Shown here: in pieces, positions 8,660 to 18,329 of the stretch
Position numbering within the stretch: position 1 is the first letter of the stretch
Layout: each line of letters opens with the position of its first letter
Assembly (NCBI GenBank): GCA_037045265.1
Contig: JBAOHV010000016.1
Coordinates: 496,001-560,000 of the forward strand
DNA: 64,000 nt
Source of the DNA: JBAOHV01 sp037045265
GTDB taxonomy: Bacteria > Actinomycetota > Acidimicrobiia > Acidimicrobiales > Microtrichaceae
Direction: 5' to 3'
Position numbers and translations under genes: made by a program
Notes under the pieces: model-generated
The model's input: only the letters and a program-made list of their open reading frames with translations
Database searches by the model: none
Told to the model about the DNA's origin: nothing

Positions 8660-9536
8660 CCGTGCTCGCAGATGCACGTCTGCTCGTCGCCGACCGGCGT
8701 AGCCGTCGTGGTCAACAGGGATTCATCCTGATCACCGGACTGGCCGTCTGGACACTCGTCGGTGGCGTGGTGATGTTCGCGCTCCTCGGCATGACCGTCG
8801 CCGCTGCGAAGCTTGCGTCGGCCCAGGCGGCCAACGCACAGGAGGCTCGCGCGATCGAGGGCGCCCTGGAGACCGCCATGGTCGTTGTCCAGACGGACCA
8901 GTCCGAACAGCTGTCGGTCCCGGCTGACAAGACGGGAGGCAAGTGCGGGGCTCCGCTCGGACGCGAGACCGGGAACCTGGGGGTCGAGGACGGGCTCGGG
9001 AACGTCGTGACCGTCGAGGCGACATGCTGGGGTGATGTCGACCCCGCTGCTTCGCACGAAGTGGAACTGACAGCCCGCCTCATGTCGGGGGGAGCGACAG
9101 GGACCGCGGTGCTCGACGTCCGCCGCTCGCGACGTGGCGGCAACCGCGTGAAGGTGCTCGACTGGTCCGTCGGCAACACCCCTGTCCCAGAGACGACGAC
9201 CACCACCACCACCACCACCACCACCACCCGACTACCACCACGACGCCCAGCACGACGACCACGACGACCACGCCGCCCAGCGCCGAGGTCCACTGGGAGG
9301 GCTGGATCACATGGGACTGGTGGAGCGGCTACTGCGCCCGCGTGGACGTCACCAACAGGACACGACGGACGCTCGACTGGGTCGTCCAAGTCCAGATCGA
9401 AGGCCGCCCGTACGACTTCTGGAACGGGGTCTACCGCCAGCAGGGTCGGACCATCACGGTCACCGGCGCCGACTGGAACCGCACCCTCGGACCCGGAGCC
9501 TCGACATCGTTCGGATTCTGCGCCAACCGCTGGTGA
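8656..9536 (+). CDS. Pseudopilin-like protein ending in a CBM2-like domain (frameshift in Thr linker)
   Basis: The N-terminus has a basic leader and one hydrophobic helix (QQGFILITGLAVWTLVGGVV), as in PilX/PulK-type pseudopilins. A small head follows to about residue 170, then a long Thr tract encoded by repeated ACC codons. In the uncorrected frame the tail becomes a nonsensical Arg/Pro-rich run to 9561. Shifting frame near 9228 restores a Thr/Ser/Pro linker followed by WEGWITWDWWSGYCARVDVT and a domain ending LGPGASTSFGFCANRW (stop 9536). That is the pattern of a family 2 carbohydrate-binding module. The indel falls at the end of the ACC run and may be a sequencing slip or real slippage. 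Confidence 0.65.
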
Positions 9537-9590
9537 TACCCGGGCCGCACTCGGGCCATGATTGAGCCCGACCACTCTCCGGGGGGCCTG

Positions 9591-10106
9591 ATGGGGACGA
9601 ACCAGCGTTCGCAGATCACTATGACCGAGGGCGAGATCGCCGACTTCCTCGACCGACAACGAACCGCGACCATCGCGACCCTGGGCCCGAACGGCATGCC
9701 GCACCTGGTCGCCATGTGGTACGCCGTGCTCGACGGCAGCATCTGGTTCGAGACGAAGGCCCGGTCCCAGAAGGCCACGAACCTGCGTCGAGATCCGCGC
9801 ATCACATGCCTGGTCGAGGAGGGCGAGACCTACGACACCCTCCGAGGTGTGTCCCTCGAGGGTTCCGCCACCATCGTCGACGATGCCGACGCACTCTGGA
9901 AGGTGGGAGTCAGTGTCTGGGAGCGCTACAACGGCCCCTACACCGACGAGGTGAAGCCGCTCGTCGAGTTCATGCTGAACAAGCGCATCGCCGTGCGGAT
10001 AGACGTCGAACGTGTGCGGTCCTGGGATCACCGCAAGCTGGGCATGGACCCGATACCCGTCGGAGGATCGACTGCACCCTTCATCGACGCCGACCCCTAC
10101 GCTTGA
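9591..10106 (+). CDS. PPOX-class pyridoxamine 5'-phosphate oxidase-like, probably F420-dependent
   Basis: The protein has 171 residues from ATG 9591, with a longer open frame to 9558. The split-barrel pattern is clear: MTEGEIADFLDRQRTATIATLGPNGMPHLVAMWYAVLDGSIWFETK, then KATNLRRDPRITCLVEEGETYDTLRGVSLEG. This matches the actinobacterial PPOX family whose members bind F420 or flavin and reduce diverse substrates, not the genuine vitamin B6 oxidase. It is monocistronic between the pilin operon and the amidohydrolase. Confidence 0.75.
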   Translation: MGTNQRSQITMTEGEIADFLDRQRTATIATLGPNGMPHLVAMWYAVLDGSIWFETKARSQKATNLRRDPRITCLVEEGETYDTLRGVSLEGSATIVDDADALWKVGVSVWERYNGPYTDEVKPLVEFMLNKRIAVRIDVERVRSWDHRKLGMDPIPVGGSTAPFIDADPYA

Positions 10107-10247
10107 ACCGCCGGGCGTCGTGTCGGACAGACGCCGGCTTCACGGTCGCTGTGGACATCGTCGCCTGATCCCGCCGGTGAGGCCGCTGTCCCGCCGGTAC
10201 CATCCTGACGGGCACCATCCGGGGGGACGGGCCCGAAGGGGGCACAG

Positions 10248-12009
10248 ATGGAGTCCAAGTCGGGTCGCGACGACCACGATCTGATCATCCGCGGCGGCAC
10301 GATCGTCGACGGCACAGGAGCAGCGGCGTTCGTCGGCGACGTGGCTATCACCGACCGGATCATCACCGCTGTCGGCACCCCAGAAGCACCGACGATCGAC
10401 GGTCCCGCCACACGCGAGATCGATGCGACCGGCATGCTCGTCACGCCGGGCTGGGTGGACATCCACACCCACTACGATGGCCAGATCACCTGGGACGAGG
10501 TGCTGGCCCCCACCTCCTGGCACGGTGTGACCACCGTGGTCACCGGCAACTGCGGTGTCGGTTTCGCGCCGGCCTCACCGGACCGCCACGACTGGCTGAT
10601 CGGGCTGATGGAGGGCGTCGAGGACATCCCGGGCACTGCGCTGGCCGAAGGCATCGACTGGCAGTGGGAGACCTTCCCCGAGTACCTCGACGCGCTCGAA
10701 CGGCGCAGCTGGACGATGGACGTCGGCACCCAGGTCGCCCACGGCGCAGTCCGGGCTTACGTGATGGGCGAACGCGGGGCACGCAACGAGCCGGCCACGG
10801 CCTCGGACATCGACGAGATGGCGACTCTGGTCCGAGAGGCCATCGCAGCTGGGGCGCTCGGATTCTCGACGTCACGCACCCTTGCCCACACTGCAATCGA
10901 CGGCGAACCAGTACCGGGAACCTTCGCGGCCGAGGACGAGCTGTTCGGCATCGGCGGGGTGCTGGGCGAGCTCGGAACCGGTGTGTTCGAGCTTGCCCCG
11001 ATGGGCACCGCCGGCGAGGACGTGATCGGCCCCGCCAAAGAGGTCGACTGGATGCGGCGCCTCGCAGCCACGATCGGGCGGCCAGTGACCTTCGCCCTGC
11101 TCCAGGTGGACGCCGCTCCGGAGCTGTGGCGAGCGCTCATGGACGCGTCACTCGAGGCGACCGCCGAAGGTGCTGACATCTGGCCTCAGGTCGCCGGCCG
11201 AGCCACCGGTCTCCTGTCGGGGCATCACACGACGTACTCACTGTTCGACGCCTTCGCTCCATACCAGGAGCTCAAGTCACGTGGCCTGACCGACGAGGAG
11301 CTGTTCGTCGAGCTCCAGAGCCCTGAGGTCCGCAACTCGATACTCCACTGGGAGCCCGATGAGGGCACGGCTGCGAACCTGCAGGGCGCCTACGACCGCA
11401 CCTTCCTCCTCGGCGACCCTCCCGACTACGAACCGTCGGCCGAGAAGTCACTTGCTGGCATCGCCGCCGCCACCGGGCGGAGGCCACTGGAGGTCGCGTA
11501 CGACGCGATGCTCGCCGATGAGGGACATGGCCTGCTGTACGTGCCGATCCTGAACTACGCGCGAGGGCAGCCTGGAACCGGTACGAGAGATGCTCATGCA
11601 CCCACGCGCCGCGATCGGGCTGTCCGACGGCGGCGCCCACTGCGGGGTCATCTGCGACGCTTCGATTCCGACGTTCATGCTCACCCATTGGACCCGAGAT
11701 CGTCAGAGAGGCGAACGACTGCCGCTCGAGATCGTCGTGCAGAAGCAGACCAGCGACACCGCCCGGCTGTACGGCCTTGGTGATCGTGGGACTCTGCAGC
11801 CCGGCATGCTCGGCGACGTGAACGTGATCGACTACGACGCCCTGGCGCTGGAACCACCGCAGGTGATCCGTGACCTCCCAGCGGGTGGCAGCCGCCTCGT
11901 CCAGCGACCACGCGGCTACGTGGCGACCATCAAGTCAGGCGAGATCACCTTCGAACACGGATTCGAGACCGGCGCACGACCCGGGCGGCTGATCAGAGGG
12001 GCACGATGA
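10248..12009 (+). CDS. N-acyl-D-amino-acid deacylase family amidohydrolase (one frameshift)
   Basis: The N-terminal half has DLIIRGGTIVDGTGAAAFVG and VTPGWVDIHTHYDGQITWDE, placing metal-ligand His at residues 73 and 75. GVTTVVTGNCGVGFAPA is the family Cys-containing loop. The first frame loses homology after NYARG at about 11,566. The second frame (GSLEPVREMLMHPRAAIGLSDGGAHCG and onward) continues it to GARPGRLIRGAR at 12,009. One extra G near 11,566 accounts for this. Corrected, the protein is about 586 residues, a little longer than usual for this family. Members hydrolyse N-acyl-D-amino acids or related amides. The stop overlaps the nitroreductase start by four bases. Confidence 0.82.
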
Positions 12010-12665
12010 CGACGCCACGACTCGGCCTCGGAGCCGACGAGCTGCTGTCCACCACCCGGGCGGTTCGCAGGCGCTTGGACCTGGACCGACCTGTCGAACC
12101 CCAGCTCATCGACGAGTGCCTCGCGCTCGCGGCGCAGGCGCCGACCGGCTCCAACGCCCAGGGCTGGCATTTCGTGGTCGTCACCGACGCGGACAAGCGC
12201 GCCGCGCTGGCGGAGCTGTACCGCGACGGGTTCCAGATGTTCTACGGGAACCGCGATGCCGCCGAGGCGAACATACCGACAGACGACTCCACCTACCTGG
12301 AGTCGACCAAGCGGGTGATCGACTCTGCGGCCTACCTTGCCGAGTCGATGCACCGGGTCCCGGTGATGCTGATCCCCTGCTTGGAGATGCGCACCGACGG
12401 ACTGGACGTGATGATCCAGGCGAGCATGTGGGGCTCGCTGCTGCCCGCCGTGTGGTCGTTCATGCTGGCCGCCCGCGAACGCGGTCTCGGGACGTGCTGG
12501 ACGACCCTTCACCTCGTCCACGAGAAGCAGGCGGCCGAACTGCTCGGGATACCCGACCACGTCATGCAGGGAGCATTGATCCCCGTTGCGCACACTATGG
12601 GAACCGACTTCCGACCGGCGCCCAGACGCGACATGGGCAGGATCATCCACCGGGACACCTGGTGA
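12006..12665 (+). CDS. Nitroreductase family protein
   Basis: The protein has 219 residues. AVRRRLDLDRPVEPQLIDEC at the N-terminus and AAQAPTGSNAQGWHFVVVTD are the FMN-binding signatures of the nitroreductase fold. GSLLPAVWSFMLAARERGLGTCWTT carries the helix that precedes the second FMN contact, and LIPVAHTMGTDFRPAPRR is a common tail. These flavoenzymes reduce nitro groups, quinones or related electron acceptors with NAD(P)H. Translation is coupled to the upstream amidohydrolase (ATGA overlap) and to the short frame downstream (GTGA overlap). Confidence 0.85.
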   Translation: MTTPRLGLGADELLSTTRAVRRRLDLDRPVEPQLIDECLALAAQAPTGSNAQGWHFVVVTDADKRAALAELYRDGFQMFYGNRDAAEANIPTDDSTYLESTKRVIDSAAYLAESMHRVPVMLIPCLEMRTDGLDVMIQASMWGSLLPAVWSFMLAARERGLGTCWTTLHLVHEKQAAELLGIPDHVMQGALIPVAHTMGTDFRPAPRRDMGRIIHRDTW

Positions 12666-13204
12666 GCGTCAACCCCGAACCAGTCCACGTCGACCCAGTG
12701 GACGCTCTGGCCGCACAACAGGCCGAGCTGATCGACTTGGTGCAACGGTGCACGGCGGCCGAGTCCTGGGTCGAGCAGATGGTCGACGCGGTCGAGTTGT
12801 GCGAGGTTGCAGGACAGAGAAGCGCGGCTGTCGACACCTCTCTGCGCCCCGACGGGCCAGGCGGCGACGAGCTGCTACTCCGCGTGCGGACGTTCTGTGA
12901 CGCTCCGACAGGGAACGAGCGCGCTGATCGTCGCGTTCAGCTGAGAGCGTCGAGCAGCAGCGACGCGGCCGACAGCAGCAGGACCATCAGCACCACTCGG
13001 TCGAACGTCCGCCCTGCGAGTCGTTCACGTAGTCGTACGCCCAGGGGGGTGACCACAGCGACCGGGACAGCAGCGAACGCGGCAGCGACCAAGCGGTCCC
13101 TGTTGAACTGTCCCTGCAGCCCGAGCATGACGATCTGCACAGCCCCGGTGATGCCGAAGATCGTCGTCACCGTGTGCACGAACACCTTCGGTGCGAGTCG
13201 GTAG
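12662..13204 (+). CDS. Small hypothetical protein coupled to the nitroreductase; 3' end uncertain
   Basis: A GTG start overlaps the nitroreductase stop (GTGA). The first 80 residues look protein-like: MSVNPEPVHVDPVDALAAQQ, then a helical stretch with QQAELIDLVQRCTAAESWVEQMVDAVELC. After about position 12,900 the frame runs antisense to the TauE gene and turns into low-complexity Ser/Arg text. A single-base shift near 12,895 would stop it at 12,900. The real gene is therefore probably about 80 residues long. I recognise no family. Confidence 0.35.
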   Translation: MSVNPEPVHVDPVDALAAQQAELIDLVQRCTAAESWVEQMVDAVELCEVAGQRSAAVDTSLRPDGPGGDELLLRVRTFCDAPTGNERADRRVQLRASSSSDAADSSRTISTTRSNVRPASRSRSRTPRGVTTATGTAANAAATKRSLLNCPCSPSMTICTAPVMPKIVVTVCTNTFGASR

Positions 13205-13677
13205 CCGTGTACCCACGTGGCGACGACCGGCCCCGACACACCGACCGCACCCTGGAGCATGCCGACCACGGTCCCGACCACCGGAGACCACCTGGTCGCT
13301 GTTGCAGCATCGATCGCCACGTCGGGACGGAGAGTGAAGTTCACGACGAAGACCGCGATCGTCAGCGCCAGCACCACGAGCAGCGGCTCCTCGGGCAACC
13401 TCACCAGTGCGAGGGTGCCGATCACCGCCCCCACGACCCCGAAGCCGACGAGCCGGGGAAGGTCGCGGGTCTGGCTGCGCACGTCGCGGCTCTCCCACCA
13501 CAGGTACGCGTTCGCGCCCAGGTTGGGTAGCGCCACCAGGACCACGGCATCTTCGACGCCGAGAACCATGGCGATCAGCGGCACGGCGAGGACCGGGTAG
13601 CCCATCCCGGTGACGCTCTTCACCGTCGCCCCGGCGAGCGAGGCGAGCACCACCACCAGCAGCTGGCCTGTGGTCAC
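12937..13677 (-). CDS. TauE/SafE family sulfite exporter-like membrane protein
   Basis: The protein has 246 residues and eight or so hydrophobic segments. The N-terminus LLVVVLASLAGATVKSVTGM, with the Gly-rich turn GMGYPVLAVPLIAMVLG, and the internal repeat GTVVGMLQGAVGVSGPVVATW match the two-halved DUF81/TauE-SafE fold. Members export sulfite, sulfoacetate or other organic anions across the cytoplasmic membrane. The substrate cannot be inferred here, as no sulfur-metabolism gene is adjacent. Confidence 0.83.
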   Translation of the reverse strand: MTTGQLLVVVLASLAGATVKSVTGMGYPVLAVPLIAMVLGVEDAVVLVALPNLGANAYLWWESRDVRSQTRDLPRLVGFGVVGAVIGTLALVRLPEEPLLVVLALTIAVFVVNFTLRPDVAIDAATATRWSPVVGTVVGMLQGAVGVSGPVVATWVHGYRLAPKVFVHTVTTIFGITGAVQIVMLGLQGQFNRDRLVAAAFAAVPVAVVTPLGVRLRERLAGRTFDRVVLMVLLLSAASLLLDALS

Positions 13678-13701
13678 CGCGGAGGGTCAGCCGGGCGGGT
13701 G

Positions 13702-14160
13702 TCAGCCGTCGGTGCCCGAGCGCACCACCACGACGGGACAGGGCGCGTTGTTGGTCACGTGCGAGCTGACCGAGCCGAGCAGGGCGCGTCTGATCGCACC
13801 CCGCCCACGCGATCCCACCACCACGACGTCGGCGGCGATCTCGGCGGCCAGCTGACAGATCGCCGATCCGGCATCTCCGGTGCGGATCTCGAGGTCCACC
13901 GGGGCATCCGTCGACAACTGCGTCGCTGTGCGTTCGAGTGCAGTCCGACCTTCCTTCTCAGCCGAGTCCCACGCGGTCCGGACCTCGGCGTCGCTGACCA
14001 TTCCACCAGCGAATCCCGACTCGAGTCCCGCTGTCGCTTCGCCGGGAGTCTCCAGCACGGCGACGACTGTCACCCTGGTCGGCTCCGCCAGGAGGGACAG
14101 ACCTGAGACCGCTGCGGCGATTGCGTCGTCAGAACCGTCGGTACCGATGAGAACGTGCAT
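13702..14160 (-). CDS. Universal stress protein (UspA family)
   Basis: The protein has 152 residues. It opens MHVLIGTDGSDDAIAAAVSG and closes VVVGSRGRGAIRRALLGSVS followed by SHVTNNAPCPVVVVR. This holds the ATP-binding G-x2-G-x9-G-S signature, so it belongs to the ATP-binding subgroup. The ATG at 14160 is the family start; the longer frame upstream covers the divergent phosphodiesterase gene. Such proteins act in the cytoplasm under starvation or oxidative stress, and their targets are usually unknown. Confidence 0.88.
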   Translation of the reverse strand: MHVLIGTDGSDDAIAAAVSGLSLLAEPTRVTVVAVLETPGEATAGLESGFAGGMVSDAEVRTAWDSAEKEGRTALERTATQLSTDAPVDLEIRTGDAGSAICQLAAEIAADVVVVGSRGRGAIRRALLGSVSSHVTNNAPCPVVVVRSGTDG

Positions 14161-14241
14161 CTGCGTGCTCCAAGTGGATCGCCGGCCCGTTCCGGCGACC
14201 AGACCGTACATGGCTAAGCCTCCGTGGATCAGAATGGGTCG

Positions 14242-15753
14242 ATGTCGGACCCCAGAAGGATCGAGTCGACCTACGGTGAAGCCCGGCTGCTCGAGCAGCG
14301 GGCCATCGAGGATGACCTCGCCGACCGGGTCGAGATGGTGCTTCGTCCCCTGGGTGACGACACCTACCGCGCCGCCGCCGTGGACGGCTCGGTGATGTTC
14401 CGCAGGTTCGTCGACGGCGAGCGGCATCGCTTCGAGACCCTGTTGGTCCAGGGACGCGACCCTCTGGCCGTCGGCGATGCAGGGCTGCTGGTCGGCCTCG
14501 AGGCGGAGCGCGACGCAGGCTTCGTCCCGAGGGCCCACAACTCATATCCACACGCCTACGAGTCGATCGCCCAGTTCTTCGACGCCGAGCATGCGCCCGA
14601 CCTCCTCCTCACCCACACCGCTGCCCACGCAGCTGAGGGCCTCCTGGGCCAGCACGGTTCGCTGGGCGTGGTGCAGTCGAGGGCGCCCTTCATCGCCGCC
14701 GGGGCCGGGATCCGTGGGAGCGGCAGCATCCCCGTGTCGGCGCGGGTGGTCGACATCGCACCCACCGTCGCCGCGCTGCTCGGAGTCGACCCCCACCCGA
14801 ACCCGATAGGCCCTACCGGCACCCGCCGCCCAGGAGGACTGCTGGCACGCCAGGACGGCGACCCGATCGACGATGCCCTGACCGGCGATCTCGCCGAACA
14901 CGTGCTCGTGGTCCTGCTCGACGGGTGCAACGCCAACCTCCTCCACGACGCCATGACCAGCCGTGAGGCACCGAACATCGCCGCGCTCGTATCCGGCGGC
15001 CTGGAACTTCGTCACGGCGCCCATGCCTCGCTACCCACGGCGACGCTCGCCAACCACACGACCGCGCTCACGGGCGCTCACCCCGGTCACAGCGGTGTGC
15101 TCCACAACACCTGGCGCGACCGCAGAACCGGAACCACACCCGACCTGCTCGCCTTCGACCAGATGTTCTGGTCGAAGGACCATGTGTCAGACCGGGTGGA
15201 GACGCTCTTCGAGGCGCTGCAACGCTCCAGGCCCGCCAGCTTCAGCTCCGCGACCTTCGAGTTCTGCGACCGTGGAGCTACATGGTCCAGCTTCGAGCAG
15301 GTCCGGACAGGGGTCGGAGGGGACCTGCCGGCGATCGAGGAAGTGGGCGGAGTCGACGAAGCAGCGCTCGCGTCGTCGGAGACCTACTCGTTCATGTCCC
15401 GCGTCGACCACCTGAGCGTTCAACACACGATCGACGTGTGGGAACGGCGTCACGGCAACCCGCTACCGGCCCTCTCCTGGTGCTCACTGGCGCTGACCGA
15501 CGAGGCCGCCCACGAGAGCGGACCACATGGCGAGCTGGCCAGGGCTGCGGTCCGTGACTGCGACGCTAGGGTCGGCCGACTGCTCGCTGCGGTCGAGCGT
15601 GCGGGGGTGAGAGACAGGACCGCAGTGCTGGTCATCGCTGATCACGGCATGGAGCAGGCAGACCCGGGCCTGACCGGAGGGTGGGAAGCGGAACTGGGCG
15701 AGGCTGGTGTGGAGCACACCGAGATCGGCGGGGGACTCGTCTACCTGGGGTGA
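14242..15753 (+). CDS. Alkaline-phosphatase-superfamily hydrolase (type I phosphodiesterase-like)
   Basis: The protein has about 503 residues from ATG 14242, with a GTG at 14224 also possible. The metal-site pattern of the superfamily is visible: VLLDGCNANLLHDAM for the first Asp, SLPTATLANHTTALTGAHPG with the nucleophile Thr candidate, DEAAHESGPHGE, and VLVIADHGME. No signal peptide is seen, so it is probably cytoplasmic. The first 200 residues contain a second, partial copy of the fold (VQSRAPFIAAGAGIRGSG followed by VDIAPTVAALLGVDPHP), which is normally the C-terminal end of such enzymes. This looks like a circular permutation or duplication. Substrate unknown. Confidence 0.72.
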   Translation: MSDPRRIESTYGEARLLEQRAIEDDLADRVEMVLRPLGDDTYRAAAVDGSVMFRRFVDGERHRFETLLVQGRDPLAVGDAGLLVGLEAERDAGFVPRAHNSYPHAYESIAQFFDAEHAPDLLLTHTAAHAAEGLLGQHGSLGVVQSRAPFIAAGAGIRGSGSIPVSARVVDIAPTVAALLGVDPHPNPIGPTGTRRPGGLLARQDGDPIDDALTGDLAEHVLVVLLDGCNANLLHDAMTSREAPNIAALVSGGLELRHGAHASLPTATLANHTTALTGAHPGHSGVLHNTWRDRRTGTTPDLLAFDQMFWSKDHVSDRVETLFEALQRSRPASFSSATFEFCDRGATWSSFEQVRTGVGGDLPAIEEVGGVDEAALASSETYSFMSRVDHLSVQHTIDVWERRHGNPLPALSWCSLALTDEAAHESGPHGELARAAVRDCDARVGRLLAAVERAGVRDRTAVLVIADHGMEQADPGLTGGWEAELGEAGVEHTEIGGGLVYLG

Positions 15754-15760
15754 TGGAGGC

Positions 15761-18253
15761 TCACGCCTGCCGAGCCGAATGGGAGATCCGACGGGAGGCG
15801 GCCAGCACGAGACCGACGGCGGCGTCGGCGTCGACTGGTCGGCCCAGGTGGTAGCCCTGCCCCATGTGGCAACCCGCCCGGCGCAGCGCATCGACCTGCT
15901 CCTGGCTCTCGACCCCCTCGGCGACGGGGACCAGGCCGAGGGCATGTGAGATGTGGATGATCGCCTGCGCCAACGGGGATGCCTGGTCGCCGCTGGCCTG
16001 ATCGACGAAGGATCCGTGCACCTTCAGCACGTCGATCGGAAACTGCTGGAGGTGGGCCAGCGACGAGTAGCCGGTACCGAAGTCGTCGATCGCCAGTCGG
16101 ACTCCGAGGCGGCTGATCCTCTCCAGGGTGACGCTCGCCGCCACCGGGTCCTGCATCAGCGCACCTTCGGCGAGCTCTATCAGCAGCTGGGCCGGATGCA
16201 GTCCGCTCCGATGCAGCAGCAGCTCGATCCGGTCCGAGATGGCGGAGTCGAGCAGCTGCCTCGCTGACAGGTTCACGCTGACAGCAGGAGCATCTGCCCG
16301 GCCCAGGAGACGGGCCCACCGGACCGCCTCGTTCACGGCGACCTCCATGACGTGGTCACCGACCTCGGCGATCAACCCGGCCTCCTCAGCCAACGAGATG
16401 AACTCCGACGGCTCCAGGATTCCCCTGACCGGGTGCTCCCAGCGAACGAGCGCCTCCATGGCATCGACCCGGCCGGTGTCCAGGTCGACGATCGGCTGGT
16501 AGTGCACGACCAGTTCACCGCGGGCGACCGCTCCGCGCAGGCTCGTGGTCAGCTCACGCCGATCCGCCGCGGCTGCGTACATGTGCTCGGAGAACACTCG
16601 GTAGCAGCCCTTGCCCGCGGCCTTGGCCGAGTACATCGCCAGGTCCGCGTCACGCAGGATGTCCTCGACGCCGAGCCCGACCGCTCCGAAGGCAATGCCG
16701 ATGCTGGCAGCCGGCGAGAGATGGCTGGTCGCCTCGTTCCGCGGTCCGATCGGTACCGGTGCGGCCAGGGCGGCCAGGATCCGCTCGCCGACCCGTGTGG
16801 CGTCCTCGGCGTTCGACAGGTCGTCGACGAGCACCGCGAACTCGTCTCCTCCGATACGAGCGGCCGTGTCGCCGGGGCGCAGACAAGAGGTGATCCGTTC
16901 CGCCACCGAGATCAGCAGGTGGTCCCCCGCGGCGTGCCCCAGGTGATCGTTCACGGCCTTGAAGTCGTCCAGATCGATGAACATGACAGCCATCTGCGTG
17001 CCATGTCGACCCAGCCTGGCGATGCTCTGGCTCACCCGGTCACGGAAAAGCGCCTGGTTGGCGAGTCCGGTGAGGGTGTCGTGGAAGGCCTGGTGGGTCA
17101 GTTCGTCGCGTACCCGCACCTGTTCGGTGATGTCGCGGAAACTGAGCACACGACCCACGAGCGTGCCGTCGATCACCTGAGGGAAGGAGGAGCGCTCCAG
17201 CACCCGACCATCGGCGCACTCGATCACGTCGTGGGTCACCTCCCCACCCGTTGCGAACCGCTCAGCGATGCCTTCCAGGAACGACTCCCGGTCGGCGACC
17301 TGGTCCAGGATCGTGTCCATCACCCTGTCGTACTCGCGACGCTCGATGAAGCCCGCCGGGATGTTCCAGATCTCGAGGAAGCGGCGGTTGTAGTGCATGA
17401 GGCCGAACTGGTCGTCCACCACGATGATTCCGTCGGTGGTTGCCTCGAGCGTGGCGGCGAACGCCGAGTTGGCCGCACGGAGCTCGCGTTCGGTTCGCAC
17501 TCGATCGGACACGTCGTGGCCCGTCGCGACGATCGCGTTCACGACCCGGTCGGCGAGCATGCTGGTGAAGGTCATGGCGAACGGGGTGCTGGCACCGTCG
17601 CTGCGCAGCAGTCGCAGGTCGACGGTCTGGTCGCCGGTGTCGTGCGTTCTCATCCGGGACAGCACCGCCTCGAGCCGGTCGCGGTCGTCGGGGTCGACCA
17701 GTTGAGCGAACGGCTGATCCTCCAACCAGTCCTGGCTCTGGCCCAGCAGTCGGCTCAGGCCCCCCGAGGAGCGCCGTACGACGCCGTCGGGTTCCAGTAC
17801 GAACATGATCGTCGCCGAGTTCTGCAACAGCGTGGAGTACCTGGCCGAGTCGTCCTCCATCAGCTGCCATCGGCGACGCTCGGTCAGATCTCTCAGTGAC
17901 ACGAGCAGGTGGTCGCCGGCGGTCGCCCCGCGCAGCTCCATGAGCCGCCACGAACCGTCCGCCATGTGCATCCGCAGCTCCAGCAGGGAGCCCATCTGCT
18001 TGCCTTCCATGCTGGCGAGAGACAGCACCGCCATCTGCATGTCGTCAGGATGGACGAACTCGAGTCCGTTGCGTCCGACAGCCTCGTCGAAGGAGAGGCC
18101 GAAGGTCGCCTCGGCGAGCGGATTCCCCCAGACGATCGTCCCGTCGGGCTCGAGGAGCAGAACCGCGTCGGGCTGCGCCAGCGCGACCGTCGCCAGCAAC
18201 TGCTGGTCGTGTGCAAGTGGGCTGGCTGGTGGCCCGGGGTCCGATTCGGTCAT
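15761..18253 (-). CDS. PAS-PAS-PAS-GGDEF-EAL c-di-GMP signalling protein
   Basis: The protein has 830 residues. Three PAS domains cover about 20-385 (for example AQPDAVLLLEPDGTIVWGNP and TTDGIIVVDDQFGLMHYNRR). The GGDEF domain (about 390-555) has an intact RIGGDEFAVLVDDL active site. The EAL domain (about 570-815) has MEALVRWEHP, SVNLSARQL, ELAEGALM, AIDDFGTGYSS, LKVHGSF and AEGVES, so its catalytic acidic, Asn and Lys residues are in place. Both synthesis and breakdown of c-di-GMP are possible, tuned by the PAS sensors. No membrane segment is evident. It is monocistronic. Confidence 0.9.
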   Translation of the reverse strand: MTESDPGPPASPLAHDQQLLATVALAQPDAVLLLEPDGTIVWGNPLAEATFGLSFDEAVGRNGLEFVHPDDMQMAVLSLASMEGKQMGSLLELRMHMADGSWRLMELRGATAGDHLLVSLRDLTERRRWQLMEDDSARYSTLLQNSATIMFVLEPDGVVRRSSGGLSRLLGQSQDWLEDQPFAQLVDPDDRDRLEAVLSRMRTHDTGDQTVDLRLLRSDGASTPFAMTFTSMLADRVVNAIVATGHDVSDRVRTERELRAANSAFAATLEATTDGIIVVDDQFGLMHYNRRFLEIWNIPAGFIERREYDRVMDTILDQVADRESFLEGIAERFATGGEVTHDVIECADGRVLERSSFPQVIDGTLVGRVLSFRDITEQVRVRDELTHQAFHDTLTGLANQALFRDRVSQSIARLGRHGTQMAVMFIDLDDFKAVNDHLGHAAGDHLLISVAERITSCLRPGDTAARIGGDEFAVLVDDLSNAEDATRVGERILAALAAPVPIGPRNEATSHLSPAASIGIAFGAVGLGVEDILRDADLAMYSAKAAGKGCYRVFSEHMYAAAADRRELTTSLRGAVARGELVVHYQPIVDLDTGRVDAMEALVRWEHPVRGILEPSEFISLAEEAGLIAEVGDHVMEVAVNEAVRWARLLGRADAPAVSVNLSARQLLDSAISDRIELLLHRSGLHPAQLLIELAEGALMQDPVAASVTLERISRLGVRLAIDDFGTGYSSLAHLQQFPIDVLKVHGSFVDQASGDQASPLAQAIIHISHALGLVPVAEGVESQEQVDALRRAGCHMGQGYHLGRPVDADAAVGLVLAASRRISHSARQA

Positions 18254-18329
18254 CGCTGGAGCATCGGCCCGCCGGGTCCACCGATGAAGAATTCACCCGG
18301 GAGGCGGATCTACCCGCGCGGCCGACGCG

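Noticed and set aside
8712..10031. 439-codon minus-strand frame with a long valine run
   Set aside because: The Val run is the complement of the ACC Thr linker. The frame is antisense to the third pseudopilin and PPOX genes.
12900..13204. 3' extension of the small gene after the nitroreductase
   Set aside because: Past 12,900 the frame only mirrors the TauE gene. The true stop is probably near 12,900 after a one-base correction.
16352..17899. 515-codon plus-strand frame
   Set aside because: Antisense to the PAS-GGDEF-EAL gene. Composition is typical of a mirror frame and no motif is seen.
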